Below are positions 13,790 through 22,190 of a DNA stretch of 27,984 nt, piece after piece (positions within the stretch are counted from its first letter, which is position 1; the number at the start of each line of letters is the position of its first letter). The notes under the pieces were generated by a model. It saw only the letters and a program-made list of their open reading frames with translations. It was not told the DNA's origin and made no database searches. Source of the stretch: CAYVZZ01 sp964456185 (GTDB lineage Bacteria > Pseudomonadota > Gammaproteobacteria > Pseudomonadales > Alcanivoracaceae); NCBI GenBank assembly GCA_964456185.1, contig CAYVZZ010000017.1:1-27984 (forward strand). The letters are read 5' to 3'. The position numbers and the translations under genes are program-made.

Positions 13790-15096
13790 GTATTACCTCT
13801 AAAGAATTTGCCCGCCGCCGTCAGCGTTTGATGGAGCAGATGACGCCCGGCAGCATTGCCATTTTGCCATCCGCCTTGGAAACCACCCGCAATCGTGATG
13901 TGGAATACCCCTTTCGCCAAGATAGCGATTTTTGGTATCTCACCGGCTTCCCCGAGCCGGATGCCGTGTTGGCGCTGATTCCCGGCCGCGAGCAGGGCGA
14001 ATATGTGCTCTTTTGTCGCGAGAAGGACAAAGCCGCCGAAACCTGGACGGGCTTTCGCCACGGCGTAGAAGGCGCGGTAGAAACCTTCAAAGCCGACGAT
14101 GCCTTCCCCATTGCCGATATCGACGAGATATTGCCGGGGCTGATTGAAGGTCGCCAACGTGTGTATTACGACATCGGCCAAAACGCCCACTTTGATGCGC
14201 AGGTGATGGACTGGGTCAACTCCATCCGCGCGCGTGCACGGGCTGGCGCCCAACCGCCTGGTGAATTTTCGACATTGAATCATTTGCTGCACGACATGCG
14301 CTTGGTGAAAAGTGCTGCTGAAATTCGATTGATGCGTAAAGCCGGTGAGATTTCGGCTGCCGCCCACGTGCATGCCATGCAAACCGTGAAACCGGGGATG
14401 TACGAATATCAACTGGAAGCCGATTATCTGCACGGCTTTATGATGCAAGGCGCGCGTTATCCGGCCTACTCTTCCATCGTGGGTGGTGGCGCAAACGCTT
14501 GCGTGCTGCACTATATTGCCAACAGCGACAAGCTGAAGAGTGGCGATTTGGTGCTGGTGGATGCCGCCGGTGAATACCAAAATTACGCCTCGGATATCAC
14601 TCGCACCTTCCCCGTAAACGGCAAATTCAGCGCCGCCCAGCAAGCCGTATATGAGATTGTGCTCGAGGCGCAATATGCCGCCATCGAAAAGGCCACACCA
14701 CAATACGATTGGAATGCCGGTCATGAAGCGGCGGTCGCCATTCTCACCCAAGGCTTAAAAGACTTGGGCATTCTCGATGGCGAGGTCAACGAACTCATCG
14801 AAACCCAGGCCTATCGCCCGTATTACATGCACCGCACCGGCCACTGGCTGGGGTTGGATGTGCATGACGTGGGCGACTACAAGGTGGATGACCAATGGCG
14901 ACAGCTGGAGCCGGGCATGACGCTCACCGCCGAACCCGGTTTGTATATCGGGCTGGATGCCGAGGTGGACGACAAATGGAAAGGCATTGGCATTCGCATC
15001 GAAGACGATGTGCTGGTGACCGCCGACGGCCCCGATGTGCTCACCCGTGACGTGCCCAAAACCGTGGCCGATATCGAACAACTCATGGCAGGCTGA
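13786..15096 (+). CDS. pepP: Xaa-Pro aminopeptidase (aminopeptidase P)
   Basis: 436 residues (E. coli 441). It removes the N-terminal residue from peptides whose second residue is Pro, in the cytosol. The pita-bread metallopeptidase domain carries the dimetal ligands in order: Asp259 and Asp270 (VDAAGEYQNYASDITRTF), His in the HRTGHWLGLDVHD motif, Glu in LTAEPGLYI, and Glu in GIGIRIEDDVLV. The N-terminal creatinase-like domain spans about 1-170. The start overlaps ygfB (ATGA), and the stop overlaps the ubiH start by one base (TGATG), so the operon is tightly coupled. Confidence 0.97.
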   Translation: MSITSKEFARRRQRLMEQMTPGSIAILPSALETTRNRDVEYPFRQDSDFWYLTGFPEPDAVLALIPGREQGEYVLFCREKDKAAETWTGFRHGVEGAVETFKADDAFPIADIDEILPGLIEGRQRVYYDIGQNAHFDAQVMDWVNSIRARARAGAQPPGEFSTLNHLLHDMRLVKSAAEIRLMRKAGEISAAAHVHAMQTVKPGMYEYQLEADYLHGFMMQGARYPAYSSIVGGGANACVLHYIANSDKLKSGDLVLVDAAGEYQNYASDITRTFPVNGKFSAAQQAVYEIVLEAQYAAIEKATPQYDWNAGHEAAVAILTQGLKDLGILDGEVNELIETQAYRPYYMHRTGHWLGLDVHDVGDYKVDDQWRQLEPGMTLTAEPGLYIGLDAEVDDKWKGIGIRIEDDVLVTADGPDVLTRDVPKTVADIEQLMAG

Positions 15097-16286
15097 TGAC
15101 ACAAACAACCGATATTCTCATTGCCGGTGGCGGGCTGGGCGGCATTAGCCTAGCGCTGTTGCTGGCTGCCCATACCGATTACACCGTTACCGTGGTGGAA
15201 GCGCACAATCTGCCCGAGCCCAGTGACGAACCCTTTACCCCCAGCTTCGATGCCCGCAAAATTGCCCTCTCGCAGGGTAGCTTGGCGGTGTATGAATCCG
15301 TGGGATTGCTGGACGAGCTATTGGCCAACAGCGCCGACATCACCACCGTGGATGTGTCCACCAAAGGCTATTTCGGCCGCACGCAAATCCGCGCCGATGA
15401 AGAAGGCGTGCCGCGCTTGGGGGCCACCATCGAAAGTCGCCGATTAGGCCGCCTTTTGCTCACAGCCGCGCATCAGGCGGATGCCATTACGCTCTTGTCG
15501 CCGCGTAAAATCACCGCTGCCAAACGACTGGAAGCAGGCTATGCCGTCACACTGGATGACGACAGCCAATATCAATGCCGGTTGCTGGTTGCCGCCGATG
15601 GCGCACGTTCAACCACGCGCGATTTGCTGGGTATCAGCGTGCATCACCACGACACCGGCGAGGCCGCCTTAGTGCTCAATGCCACCACCAACCAACCGCA
15701 CAATGGCATCGCCTACGAGCGCTTTCTGGATACCGGTCCCTTGGCCTTTCTGCCCATGAGTGACGAGCGCATGGCGGTGGTCTGGACAGGCGCCAAAGCG
15801 CTCATTGATGAACTGGCCGCCTTGTCCGGTGATGACTTCATGGCGCGTTTGGCACCGGAGGCCGAGCTATTGCATTTAAGTCTGTCCACCCCCGGCAAGC
15901 GCGCGCAATATCCGTTAATTACCAGCCAAAGCACCGCGCAAGTCATTCCCCACGCGGTGATAGTCGGCAATGCTGCGCATTCCTTGTCACCCGTGGCCGC
16001 TCAAGGGCTCAACCTCACCTTGCGTGACCTGGATTGCCTGGTGCGCCACATAAAAGCCGCCGACAACCCCGGTGATTTGGCCGTGCTCGAAGCCTATCTT
16101 GCCGAGCGGGAAACCGACCAAGCTCTGGTGGCACGCTTTTCGGGTAGTCTCTCGCGCCTGTTTAGCACGCGTTTCGCGCCCGTGGCGCATGGCCGTCAAT
16201 TGGGACTGGTCGCCCTGTCGATGTTCCCCGGTTTGCGCCACCGTTTTGCCCGTCGCGCCATGGGACTGACTGGAGATCGCTCATGA
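15096..16286 (+). CDS. ubiH: 2-octaprenyl-6-methoxyphenol hydroxylase (UbiH)
   Basis: 396 residues (E. coli 392). FAD monooxygenase adding the C1 hydroxyl of the ubiquinone ring, acting near the inner membrane within the Ubi complex. The FAD-binding GGGLGG is at 11-16, the ADGARS motif near 168, and the second FAD motif reads VGNAAHSLSPVAAQGLNL near 290-307. The Asn where UbiI has Asp (GNAAH rather than GDAAH) is typical of UbiH. The start shares one base with the pepP stop and the stop overlaps ubiI by ATGA. Confidence 0.93.
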   Translation: MTQTTDILIAGGGLGGISLALLLAAHTDYTVTVVEAHNLPEPSDEPFTPSFDARKIALSQGSLAVYESVGLLDELLANSADITTVDVSTKGYFGRTQIRADEEGVPRLGATIESRRLGRLLLTAAHQADAITLLSPRKITAAKRLEAGYAVTLDDDSQYQCRLLVAADGARSTTRDLLGISVHHHDTGEAALVLNATTNQPHNGIAYERFLDTGPLAFLPMSDERMAVVWTGAKALIDELAALSGDDFMARLAPEAELLHLSLSTPGKRAQYPLITSQSTAQVIPHAVIVGNAAHSLSPVAAQGLNLTLRDLDCLVRHIKAADNPGDLAVLEAYLAERETDQALVARFSGSLSRLFSTRFAPVAHGRQLGLVALSMFPGLRHRFARRAMGLTGDRS

Positions 16287-17497
16287 CCCAGCGTAATGTA
16301 GACATCGCCATTGTCGGCGGCGGCATGGCCGGCGGTTTTCTGGCGGCCGCTCTGGTGGAAAGCGGTTTGAGCGTACAGGTGCTCGATGGCGCACCGGCTC
16401 CCGTGATGCCCAGCCAAGCCGCTGGCCTGCGCGTGGTCACGCTGACGGAAGCCAGCCTCAACATGCTAAAAGCCACCGGCATCTGGCAAGTCATGGACAG
16501 TCGCCGTTTGTCGCCCTACAACCGCATGCAAGTCTGGGACAGCGACGGCACCGGCGAAGTGGATTTTCACGCCGCCGACATCCCCGCTGAACGGCTAGGC
16601 TGCCTGGTCGAAAACGCCCACGTCGTGGCGGCTGCTTACCAACACCTAAAAGACCAGCCCAACATCGACTGGCAAAGCCATTGCCGTGTTAACGCCATTC
16701 ACCCAGAAGACGCCGGCTGGCAAATCCAGTTGGAAAACGGCGATGCCATATCCTGCCGCCTATTGGTTGGTGCCGACGGTGGCCGTTCTTTTGTGCGCAC
16801 GGCGCTAGGCATTAGCACTTCTCACCGCGATAGCGACCACCACGCACTGGTCACCGCCTTGCGCACCGAGAAAGCCCACGCCGCCTGCGCCCGCCAATGG
16901 TTTTTAACCACCGGCCCCTTGGCCTTCTTGCCGTTATTTGGCGACGGCCACGACATCTCCATTGTCTGGTCTTGTGTCACCGACTTTGCCGCCGAACTGC
17001 GCGGCCTGCCACTAGACGAATTGGCACGCCGACTCGAACAGGCCAGCGATGGCATGCTGGGGCAAATTCAAGTGCAACAAAAGCCCGTCGGCTTCCCCAT
17101 CCGCGAGCTACACGCCGCCAGTTACACCGCACCACACGCCGCCCTCGTCGGCGACGCCGCCCATGTCATCCACCCCTTGGCCGGCCAAGGCATCAACCTC
17201 GGCCTGCTGGACGCCGCGGTACTCGCCGAAGAAATCACCCAAGCCGCCCAACGCGGCCAAAACTGGTGGAGTGAGCCATTACTCACCCGCTACCAACGCC
17301 GTCGCCGCGGTCATAACCTGATGATGCAACACAGCATGCGCGGCTTCCAAACCCTCTTCGCCCAACAAAACCCCGCCCTGCGCTGGCTGCGCAACAGCGG
17401 CATGAAATGGGTCAACCGCACTGCGCCACTCAAACACTTCTTCGGCACCGAAGCCATGGGACGGCACGGGGATTTGCCGGCGATAGCGCGCGGTTGA
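16283..17497 (+). CDS. ubiI: UbiI/VisC-type ubiquinone-ring hydroxylase
   Basis: 404 residues (E. coli 400). FAD monooxygenase of the UbiH/UbiF/UbiI family, expected to place the C5 hydroxyl on the ubiquinone precursor. The FAD motif GGGMAGG is at 12-18, GADGGRS near 165, and LVGDAAHVIHPLAGQGINLGLLD near 290-312; the last matches the UbiI/VisC subgroup. Position directly after ubiH, with a 4-base overlap, is as in E. coli. The third position is unusually C-rich compared with the next gene on the same strand, marking a composition change at about 17.5 kb. UbiF is the alternative but less likely by context. Confidence 0.92.
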   Translation: MTQRNVDIAIVGGGMAGGFLAAALVESGLSVQVLDGAPAPVMPSQAAGLRVVTLTEASLNMLKATGIWQVMDSRRLSPYNRMQVWDSDGTGEVDFHAADIPAERLGCLVENAHVVAAAYQHLKDQPNIDWQSHCRVNAIHPEDAGWQIQLENGDAISCRLLVGADGGRSFVRTALGISTSHRDSDHHALVTALRTEKAHAACARQWFLTTGPLAFLPLFGDGHDISIVWSCVTDFAAELRGLPLDELARRLEQASDGMLGQIQVQQKPVGFPIRELHAASYTAPHAALVGDAAHVIHPLAGQGINLGLLDAAVLAEEITQAAQRGQNWWSEPLLTRYQRRRRGHNLMMQHSMRGFQTLFAQQNPALRWLRNSGMKWVNRTAPLKHFFGTEAMGRHGDLPAIARG

Positions 17498-17524
17498 TCA
17501 CGAATTTAAATAGTGGGTTTCTAC

Positions 17525-18667
17525 ATGTCGAAATCAATCTCTAAGTCGGCGGCTTTGGTCGCTTTTATCGGCATGGCCGGCCTCGCTTCTGCCATGGGCA
17601 TTGGTCGCTTTGCGTTTACGCCTGCTTTGCCGCTAATGCAGGAAGAGGGCTTAACGCTGGTGGCGGGTAGCTGGTTGGCGAGTGTTAACTATCTGGGCTA
17701 TTTGCTGGGTGCGTTGGCGTGTATTTGGCTGACGCCGAAACCGGCGTTTTGGGGGCGTGCGGGGTTGCTGGTAACCGCCTTGGTGACGCTGGCGATGATG
17801 CAGCCGGATGCCTTTGGGTGTTGGCTGGTGTGGCGCTTGCTGGCGGGCATTGCCAGTGCTTTTGTGTTGGTGGGCTTGTCGGCCTGGTGTCTTGAACAGT
17901 TGGCGCAATTGGGACGCAGCCATTTTGCGGGCGTTGTGTATGCCGGTGTGGGCACGGGGATTGCCGTGGCCGGTTTGTTGGGCTTGCTGGCGGGCACGCA
18001 AGATTGGTCGTCGGCCTGTTTTTGGGGGCTATTGGGGGGCTTGGCGTTGTTGGTGTGGTTGTTGGCTCGCTTTGGGTTGCAGCCTGTTGCTTCGCAAACT
18101 GCCACAAAGCAAACGAATCAGCAGCGCTTCACCGCCGACCATTGGCGTTTGATGATTTGCTACACCATTTTCGGCATTGGCTACATTCTGCCGGCGACTT
18201 ACTTGCCTGCTATGGCGCGTGACGAGTTGGGTGACCCGGCTTTATTTGGTTGGGTCTGGCCGGCCTTTGGTGTGGCAGCGTTGTTGTCGACCTTGCTGGT
18301 GGGCAAGTTGGCCAAGCGTTTTCCACCGCGCAGGGTGTGGGCCGCAGCTGCCTTGATTATGACAGTCGGCGTGGTATTGCCGGTGGTATCCGATGGATTG
18401 GTTGTGTTGCTGCTGGCGGCACTTTGTGTGGGTGGCACTTTTATGGTGATGACCATGGCCGGTATGCAGGAAGCCCGTGCCTGTGGTGGTCCGCGTTTGA
18501 TAGCCGCTATGACGGCCGGTTTTGCTGCCGGACAAATTGCCGGACCTTTGCTGGTGGCGGCCACGGGGGGCGATTTGTTGTGGCCGAGTGTGTTGGCGGC
18601 TGGGCTGTTACTGTTGAGTGTGGTGGGGCTGACGGTAAATGGTAATCGAGCTTTGACAGACAAATAG
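17525..18667 (+). CDS. YbfB/YjiJ-family MFS transporter
   Basis: 380 residues from the ATG at 17525, with GTGGG 6 bases upstream; a GTG at 17513 would give 384. Twelve hydrophobic segments and the family start GLASAMGIGRFAFTPALPLMQ plus SWLASVNYLGYLLGAL identify the YbfB/YjiJ branch of the major facilitator superfamily. These inner-membrane permeases are poorly characterised. G strongly exceeds C on the coding strand, unlike ubiI just before it. It is followed by a TonB-dependent receptor gene 88 bases later, suggesting a paired uptake route across both membranes for one unknown compound. Confidence 0.88.
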   Translation: MSKSISKSAALVAFIGMAGLASAMGIGRFAFTPALPLMQEEGLTLVAGSWLASVNYLGYLLGALACIWLTPKPAFWGRAGLLVTALVTLAMMQPDAFGCWLVWRLLAGIASAFVLVGLSAWCLEQLAQLGRSHFAGVVYAGVGTGIAVAGLLGLLAGTQDWSSACFWGLLGGLALLVWLLARFGLQPVASQTATKQTNQQRFTADHWRLMICYTIFGIGYILPATYLPAMARDELGDPALFGWVWPAFGVAALLSTLLVGKLAKRFPPRRVWAAAALIMTVGVVLPVVSDGLVVLLLAALCVGGTFMVMTMAGMQEARACGGPRLIAAMTAGFAAGQIAGPLLVAATGGDLLWPSVLAAGLLLLSVVGLTVNGNRALTDK

Positions 18668-18694
18668 TCTGTAAACTTTATATATTGATATTGG

Positions 18695-18723
18695 TTGACA
18701 GAAAAATGATCGCACACTAATCT
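18695..18723 (+). promoter_or_regulatory. Possible promoter for the TonB-dependent receptor
   Basis: A perfect -35 TTGACA (18695-18700) is followed after 17 bases by TAATCT (18718-18723), a poor -10 with three matches. The start codon is 33 bases on. I found no Fur-box-like or riboswitch-like structure in the 88-base gap. Confidence 0.4.
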
Positions 18724-18755
18724 CTCCGCTGCGTTTCTATCGGGTCGAGATTGTT

Positions 18756-20576
18756 ATGCGTTTAACTCCCAGTTTGTCTGTCTTTTTGAAATCCTTTCTT
18801 TTTGCGGGTGTGGCAGTGCCGTTTACAGCAGCCCAGGCAGCATCCGCTTCCATTCAATTGCAGCCGTTAACGGTGACGGCAAGCCCGGTGGCCACCGAGG
18901 CGGCCAATACCATGCAGTCGGTGACGGTGTTAACGCGGGATGATATTGAGCGTTCGCCTGCCAGTACTTTGTCACAGCTGTTGTCCGAGGTGAATGGTTT
19001 AACGGTGCGCCGGCGGGGCGGGCCGGGGAGTCAGGCCGATTTGAGTTTGCGGGGCAGCAATTTCAAGCAGGTGCTGGTTTTGGTGAATGGTGTGCCCATG
19101 CAGAACCCGCAGAGTGCGCATTTGAATACCAATTTGCCGATTTCGCTGGATGCCATTGAGCGCATCGAGGTGGTGAAAGGGCCGGGCGCCATGCAGTATG
19201 GCGGCAGTGCGTCCGGCGGGGTGATTAACATTATTACCCGTCAGGCGGATGATTGGTCTGGCGGTGTCAGCTGGACGGGGGGTTCCCATGGCACGCGTGG
19301 CATGCAAGCGCACCTGGGGGCAAAAACAGGCCCGGTGACGCAACGCTTGTCGGGTGGGTTTCAATATTCAGATAGCGAAAACCCTGCCAAGCCAAATGAT
19401 ACCGATTTCCGTCATGTGTTTTATACCGGCCATGCCGATTGGCAGCAGCTGGATATGAGCTGGGGATTTGGCAGCAGTCACAAGCGCTTTGGTGCCTGGG
19501 GATTTTATAGCGATACCTACCCGAATGCCCGCGAGGAGACGCGCACGCGTACTGCCTGGCTGGATTCCCGCTATGACGTTGGCCAGTGGGAGATGCACGG
19601 CAAGGTCTATTGGAACGGCACCCACGACCGTTTTCTGACCCTCATCGGCAGTAAGGGCTTTTTGAATCGCCATGAAACCCAACTGAGCGGCTTTAATGCG
19701 GATATCAGTCGTCAGGATGCCACAGGCACAATGGTGTTGGGTGGTCATATCGAAGAACAGCAGGTGGAGTCCAATGCGCTGGGCGAGCACCGCCGTTTTC
19801 ATGGCAGTGTCTGGTTGTTCCGTCACCAGCAGTTAAGTGATGACTGGCAGGCCGATTTGGGGATTAACCGGGTACATTACAGCGAGCGTGATAGCCATTG
19901 GCTGCCGTCGGTGGCGCTGGCTTGGCAATTTGCGACCCATTGGCAGGCGAGTGCCAGCTGGGCGAAAACCGCGAGAGCGCCGACTTATACCGAGCTGTAT
20001 CTGGATACGTCTGCCAACCAGGGGAATGCGGCGCTGGATGTGGAAGTATCAAAATATGCCGAAATGCAGGTGAAAGGCCAGGTGGGGCAACAACAGGTGT
20101 CGTTGGCGGTGTATCAACGCCGCACCGATGACTTTATCGACTTTGCTCGCAAGCCGGGCGATAGCGTTTTCAAGGCGGTCAATCTGGGGCGTTTCAAAAG
20201 TCGTGGTGCCGAGGCCAATTGGCGTTGGCTAAGCCCTTGGCCTTGGCTGCATGAAGTGTCCGTCGGTTATAGCCGCGTGCATACCGAGCTGGAAGCCGAT
20301 GCGGCGAAAAACGGTCTGCGCTTCCCCGAGCAGACCTGGCGCCTGGGCCTGCGTATGCCGTTATTGGATGATGTATCACTGGCGGTGGATGCCCGCCGCC
20401 CGGATTATGAAAAGCAGGACGCCGTGGTGTTGGCCAACGCCTCTCTGAGCTGGCAGCACAACCACTGGCAAATCGAAGCCAAGGCCAGCAACTTGTTGGA
20501 TGAAGAGGTTATCGAGACCGGCTTTGCGCCCATTGCGGGTCGCTGGTATCTGCTTACCCTTTCGCTAGATTGGTAA
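18756..20576 (+). CDS. TonB-dependent outer-membrane receptor (BtuB-like)
   Basis: 606 residues. Signal peptide with likely cleavage near residue 28 (AAQA|AS). A TonB-box-like LQPLTVTA follows at 35-42. The plug domain (about 50-165) contains DLSLRGSNFKQVLVLVNGVPM and RIEVVKGPGAMQYGGSASGGVINIIT, typical of the BtuB/siderophore receptor class. The rest is a beta-barrel with alternating aromatic strands, ending LTLSLDW; a terminal Trp instead of Phe is less common but acceptable for barrel insertion. Size is near BtuB (614), but no cobalamin riboswitch precedes it, so the ligand (cobalamin, iron complex or other) is open. It probably works with the MFS permease gene upstream. Confidence 0.9.
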   Translation: MRLTPSLSVFLKSFLFAGVAVPFTAAQAASASIQLQPLTVTASPVATEAANTMQSVTVLTRDDIERSPASTLSQLLSEVNGLTVRRRGGPGSQADLSLRGSNFKQVLVLVNGVPMQNPQSAHLNTNLPISLDAIERIEVVKGPGAMQYGGSASGGVINIITRQADDWSGGVSWTGGSHGTRGMQAHLGAKTGPVTQRLSGGFQYSDSENPAKPNDTDFRHVFYTGHADWQQLDMSWGFGSSHKRFGAWGFYSDTYPNAREETRTRTAWLDSRYDVGQWEMHGKVYWNGTHDRFLTLIGSKGFLNRHETQLSGFNADISRQDATGTMVLGGHIEEQQVESNALGEHRRFHGSVWLFRHQQLSDDWQADLGINRVHYSERDSHWLPSVALAWQFATHWQASASWAKTARAPTYTELYLDTSANQGNAALDVEVSKYAEMQVKGQVGQQQVSLAVYQRRTDDFIDFARKPGDSVFKAVNLGRFKSRGAEANWRWLSPWPWLHEVSVGYSRVHTELEADAAKNGLRFPEQTWRLGLRMPLLDDVSLAVDARRPDYEKQDAVVLANASLSWQHNHWQIEAKASNLLDEEVIETGFAPIAGRWYLLTLSLDW

Positions 20577-20584
20577 GAAGATAA

Positions 20585-20887
20585 TTACCTTAAACGTTCA
20601 AGGAGAGTACCCGGATTGATTTTACCGTGTGTACAGGCGAGGACTGTGATATCGGAGCCTTGCACACGGTACCAAATCAAAAAAGGAAAGGGGTGCAAAA
20701 TGGCCCTTCTGACGTCTCGATAAACCACTTCATAGATAAGGGGAGAATGAGCCAGCCTATCCAAAGCGGCATTGAATTCGGCGTTAAAATCGGATGCAAG
20801 ACCGGGCTGCTGTGATTCATACCATTTTTGCGCAGCAACTATGTCGCGTTCTGCTGCACAGCGAATATAGATGTTGTACGCCGTCAA
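20585..20887 (-). CDS. RelE/ParE-family toxin
   Basis: 100 residues. Start MTAYNIYIRCAAERDIVAAQKWYESQQPGLASDFNAEFNAALDRLAHSPLIYEVVYRDVRRAILHPFPFLIWYRV follows the RelE/ParE pattern closely, including the PFPFLIWYRV strand and the IDITVLACTHG-like ending (here SDITVLACTHG). The target (mRNA or gyrase) cannot be settled by eye. The start overlaps the upstream antitoxin gene by ATGA. The gene converges on the TonB-receptor gene, with only 8 bases between the stops. Third toxin-antitoxin pair in the window; unlike the vapC one, it is intact. Confidence 0.9.
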   Translation of the reverse strand: MTAYNIYIRCAAERDIVAAQKWYESQQPGLASDFNAEFNAALDRLAHSPLIYEVVYRDVRRAILHPFPFLIWYRVQGSDITVLACTHGKINPGTLLERLR

Positions 20888-21105
20888 GGCAGTTGTTGTC
20901 TTAGCCTTTTACGAACGACAGACCATGGGCTTTGTGCATCAGGATTGAGCTTGGCGTCGGCAATGCGCGCATCAAGCAGTGATTTCTCTTCATCGGTCAG
21001 CGCGGTTTCATGGGGGGAGAGGGTGCGCCACAAGGCACCAATCAACTCAAGTCGATCGGCAGGGCTCAAATGTTTTGCTTGTGCCATTAAAGTTGAATCA
21101 ATCAT
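20884..21105 (-). CDS. Addiction-module antitoxin (TIGR02574-like)
   Basis: 73 residues: a helical start (MIDSTLMAQAKHLSPADRLELIGALWRTL) followed by ALTDEEKSLLDARIADAKLNPDAQSPW, the pattern of the TIGR02574 addiction-module component usually encoded just before a RelE/ParE toxin. It lacks an obvious ribbon-helix-helix or Phd fold. The ATGA overlap with the toxin gives coupling. A 22-base imperfect palindrome covers the start codon and may be its operator. Confidence 0.88.
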   Translation of the reverse strand: MIDSTLMAQAKHLSPADRLELIGALWRTLSPHETALTDEEKSLLDARIADAKLNPDAQSPWSVVRKRLRQQLP

Positions 21106-21124
21106 ACATTAAATTTACCGTATG
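21103..21124 (-). promoter_or_regulatory. Imperfect palindrome at the antitoxin start (candidate operator)
   Basis: A 22-base dyad with outer arms CATAC and GTATG around a central AAATTT; 18 of 22 positions are symmetric. It overlaps the antitoxin ATG, so bound protein would block both transcription and the start. No good upstream ribosome site is seen, so the mRNA may be nearly leaderless. Confidence 0.5.
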
Positions 21125-21147
21125 CACCGGCTTGTGTCTAACGGCAA

Positions 21148-21177
21148 TTAGCCGCGAAAATGTCGCCAGTCTAGAAT
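21148..21177 (+). promoter_or_regulatory. Possible birA promoter
   Basis: TAGAAT (21172-21177), five of six -10 matches, lies 18 bases after TTAGCC (21148-21153), a poor -35. It is 45 bases before the birA start, in the 116-base gap divergent to the antitoxin gene. Confidence 0.35.
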
Positions 21178-21221
21178 GCTAGGTGATATTTGCGTCCGCT
21201 GAAGCGATAAAGGAGAAATAG

Positions 21222-22190
21222 GTGAGCCAGCCATTACAAACACGGGATTTGCTGGCCGTGTTAGCCAGCGGTGAGCCGGTGTCGGGTGCCAATTTGGCGC
21301 GTGAGTTGGGGGTCACACGGGCGGCTATTTGGAAGCATATTGCGGCATTGCGGGATGCCGGTTTACCGGTGGCAGCCCAGGCAGGAAAAGGCTATTGCCT
21401 GCCTTGGCCGATTGAGTTGCTGGAGGCGGATGCGATTGCCCGCCAGTTGGATGAAGTGGTGCCGGTGGACGTTAGTTGGTCGGTGGATTCGACTCAGGAG
21501 GTTGCGCGGCGACTGGCAGCTGATGCGCCCGATGGTGCCGCCGCCCTGACCGAGTGGCAAACAGGGGGGCGTGGCCGACGCGGGCGTGCCTGGTTATCCC
21601 CGCCCGGTCTGAATTTGCATCTCTCCTATGTGCAGCATTTCGAGCGCGGCTTTGCCCATCTGGCTGGATTGTCACTGGCGGTTGGGGTGTCAGTGGCGGC
21701 AGTTCTCGAGGAAATGGGTGTCGCACAAACCCAGCTCAAATGGCCAAATGATGTTTATGTGGAGGGTCGCAAACTGGCGGGCATTCTTATCGAATTGAGT
21801 GGCGAATTCGAAGGGCCTTGTCGTGCCATTATCGGCATCGGCGTCAACGTACGTCTGCCCGACACAACGCACCAAACCTTGCAACGTCCTATTGCCGATT
21901 TGGCCTCTTGCCTGGCGGATAAGCCACCCAGCCGTAATGTATTGGCAGCGCGATTAATCAATCGCTTGCGTGTGGACTTACACCGCTTCGATGAAGCCGG
22001 CTTGGCGCCGTTTATGGCAGCCTATGCGGCCAAAGATTGGTTGGCGGGCAAATCACTTCGTTTTGAAGGCGATGCGCCTTGCCAAAATGGTGTTGGTGCC
22101 GGCATTAACGAACAAGGCGCTTTGTTGGTAAAAACCGATCAGGGTCTTGTACAAATCCACGGCGGCGAAGTGTCGGTGCGGGTGAGCTAA
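21222..22190 (+). CDS. birA: Bifunctional biotin ligase and biotin operon repressor
   Basis: 322 residues from a GTG start with AAAGGAG 8-10 bases before it. It attaches biotin to the carboxyl-carrier subunit of acetyl-CoA carboxylase and, with bound biotinyl-AMP, represses biotin genes. The N-terminal helix-turn-helix is at about 18-45 (SGANLARELGVTRAAIWKHIAAL), so repressor function is retained. The catalytic loop GRGRRG is at 116-121 and KWPNDVYVEGRKLAGI at 173-188. The C-terminal SH3-like domain begins near 270. It converges on tatD with a 4-base stop overlap (22187-22190). Confidence 0.96.
   Translation: MSQPLQTRDLLAVLASGEPVSGANLARELGVTRAAIWKHIAALRDAGLPVAAQAGKGYCLPWPIELLEADAIARQLDEVVPVDVSWSVDSTQEVARRLAADAPDGAAALTEWQTGGRGRRGRAWLSPPGLNLHLSYVQHFERGFAHLAGLSLAVGVSVAAVLEEMGVAQTQLKWPNDVYVEGRKLAGILIELSGEFEGPCRAIIGIGVNVRLPDTTHQTLQRPIADLASCLADKPPSRNVLAARLINRLRVDLHRFDEAGLAPFMAAYAAKDWLAGKSLRFEGDAPCQNGVGAGINEQGALLVKTDQGLVQIHGGEVSVRVS

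Noticed and set aside
13594..14751. Long minus-strand frame of 385 codons antisense to pepP
   Set aside because: It lies wholly opposite an intact pepP and the end of ygfB, has no family-like motifs, and arises from codon bias on the other strand.
17651..18107. Overlapping minus-strand frames rich in Pro, Thr and Gln
   Set aside because: Low-complexity mirror images of the G/T-rich MFS gene; three frames open at once show compositional bias, not genes.
18656..18672. Terminator at the end of the MFS gene
   Set aside because: The stem ACAGAC/GTCTGT is only 6 bp, A/T-loop, without a T-run; too weak to call.
18668..18755. Cobalamin riboswitch before the TonB receptor
   Set aside because: The gap is only 88 bases, too short for the class, and lacks the conserved B12-box core.
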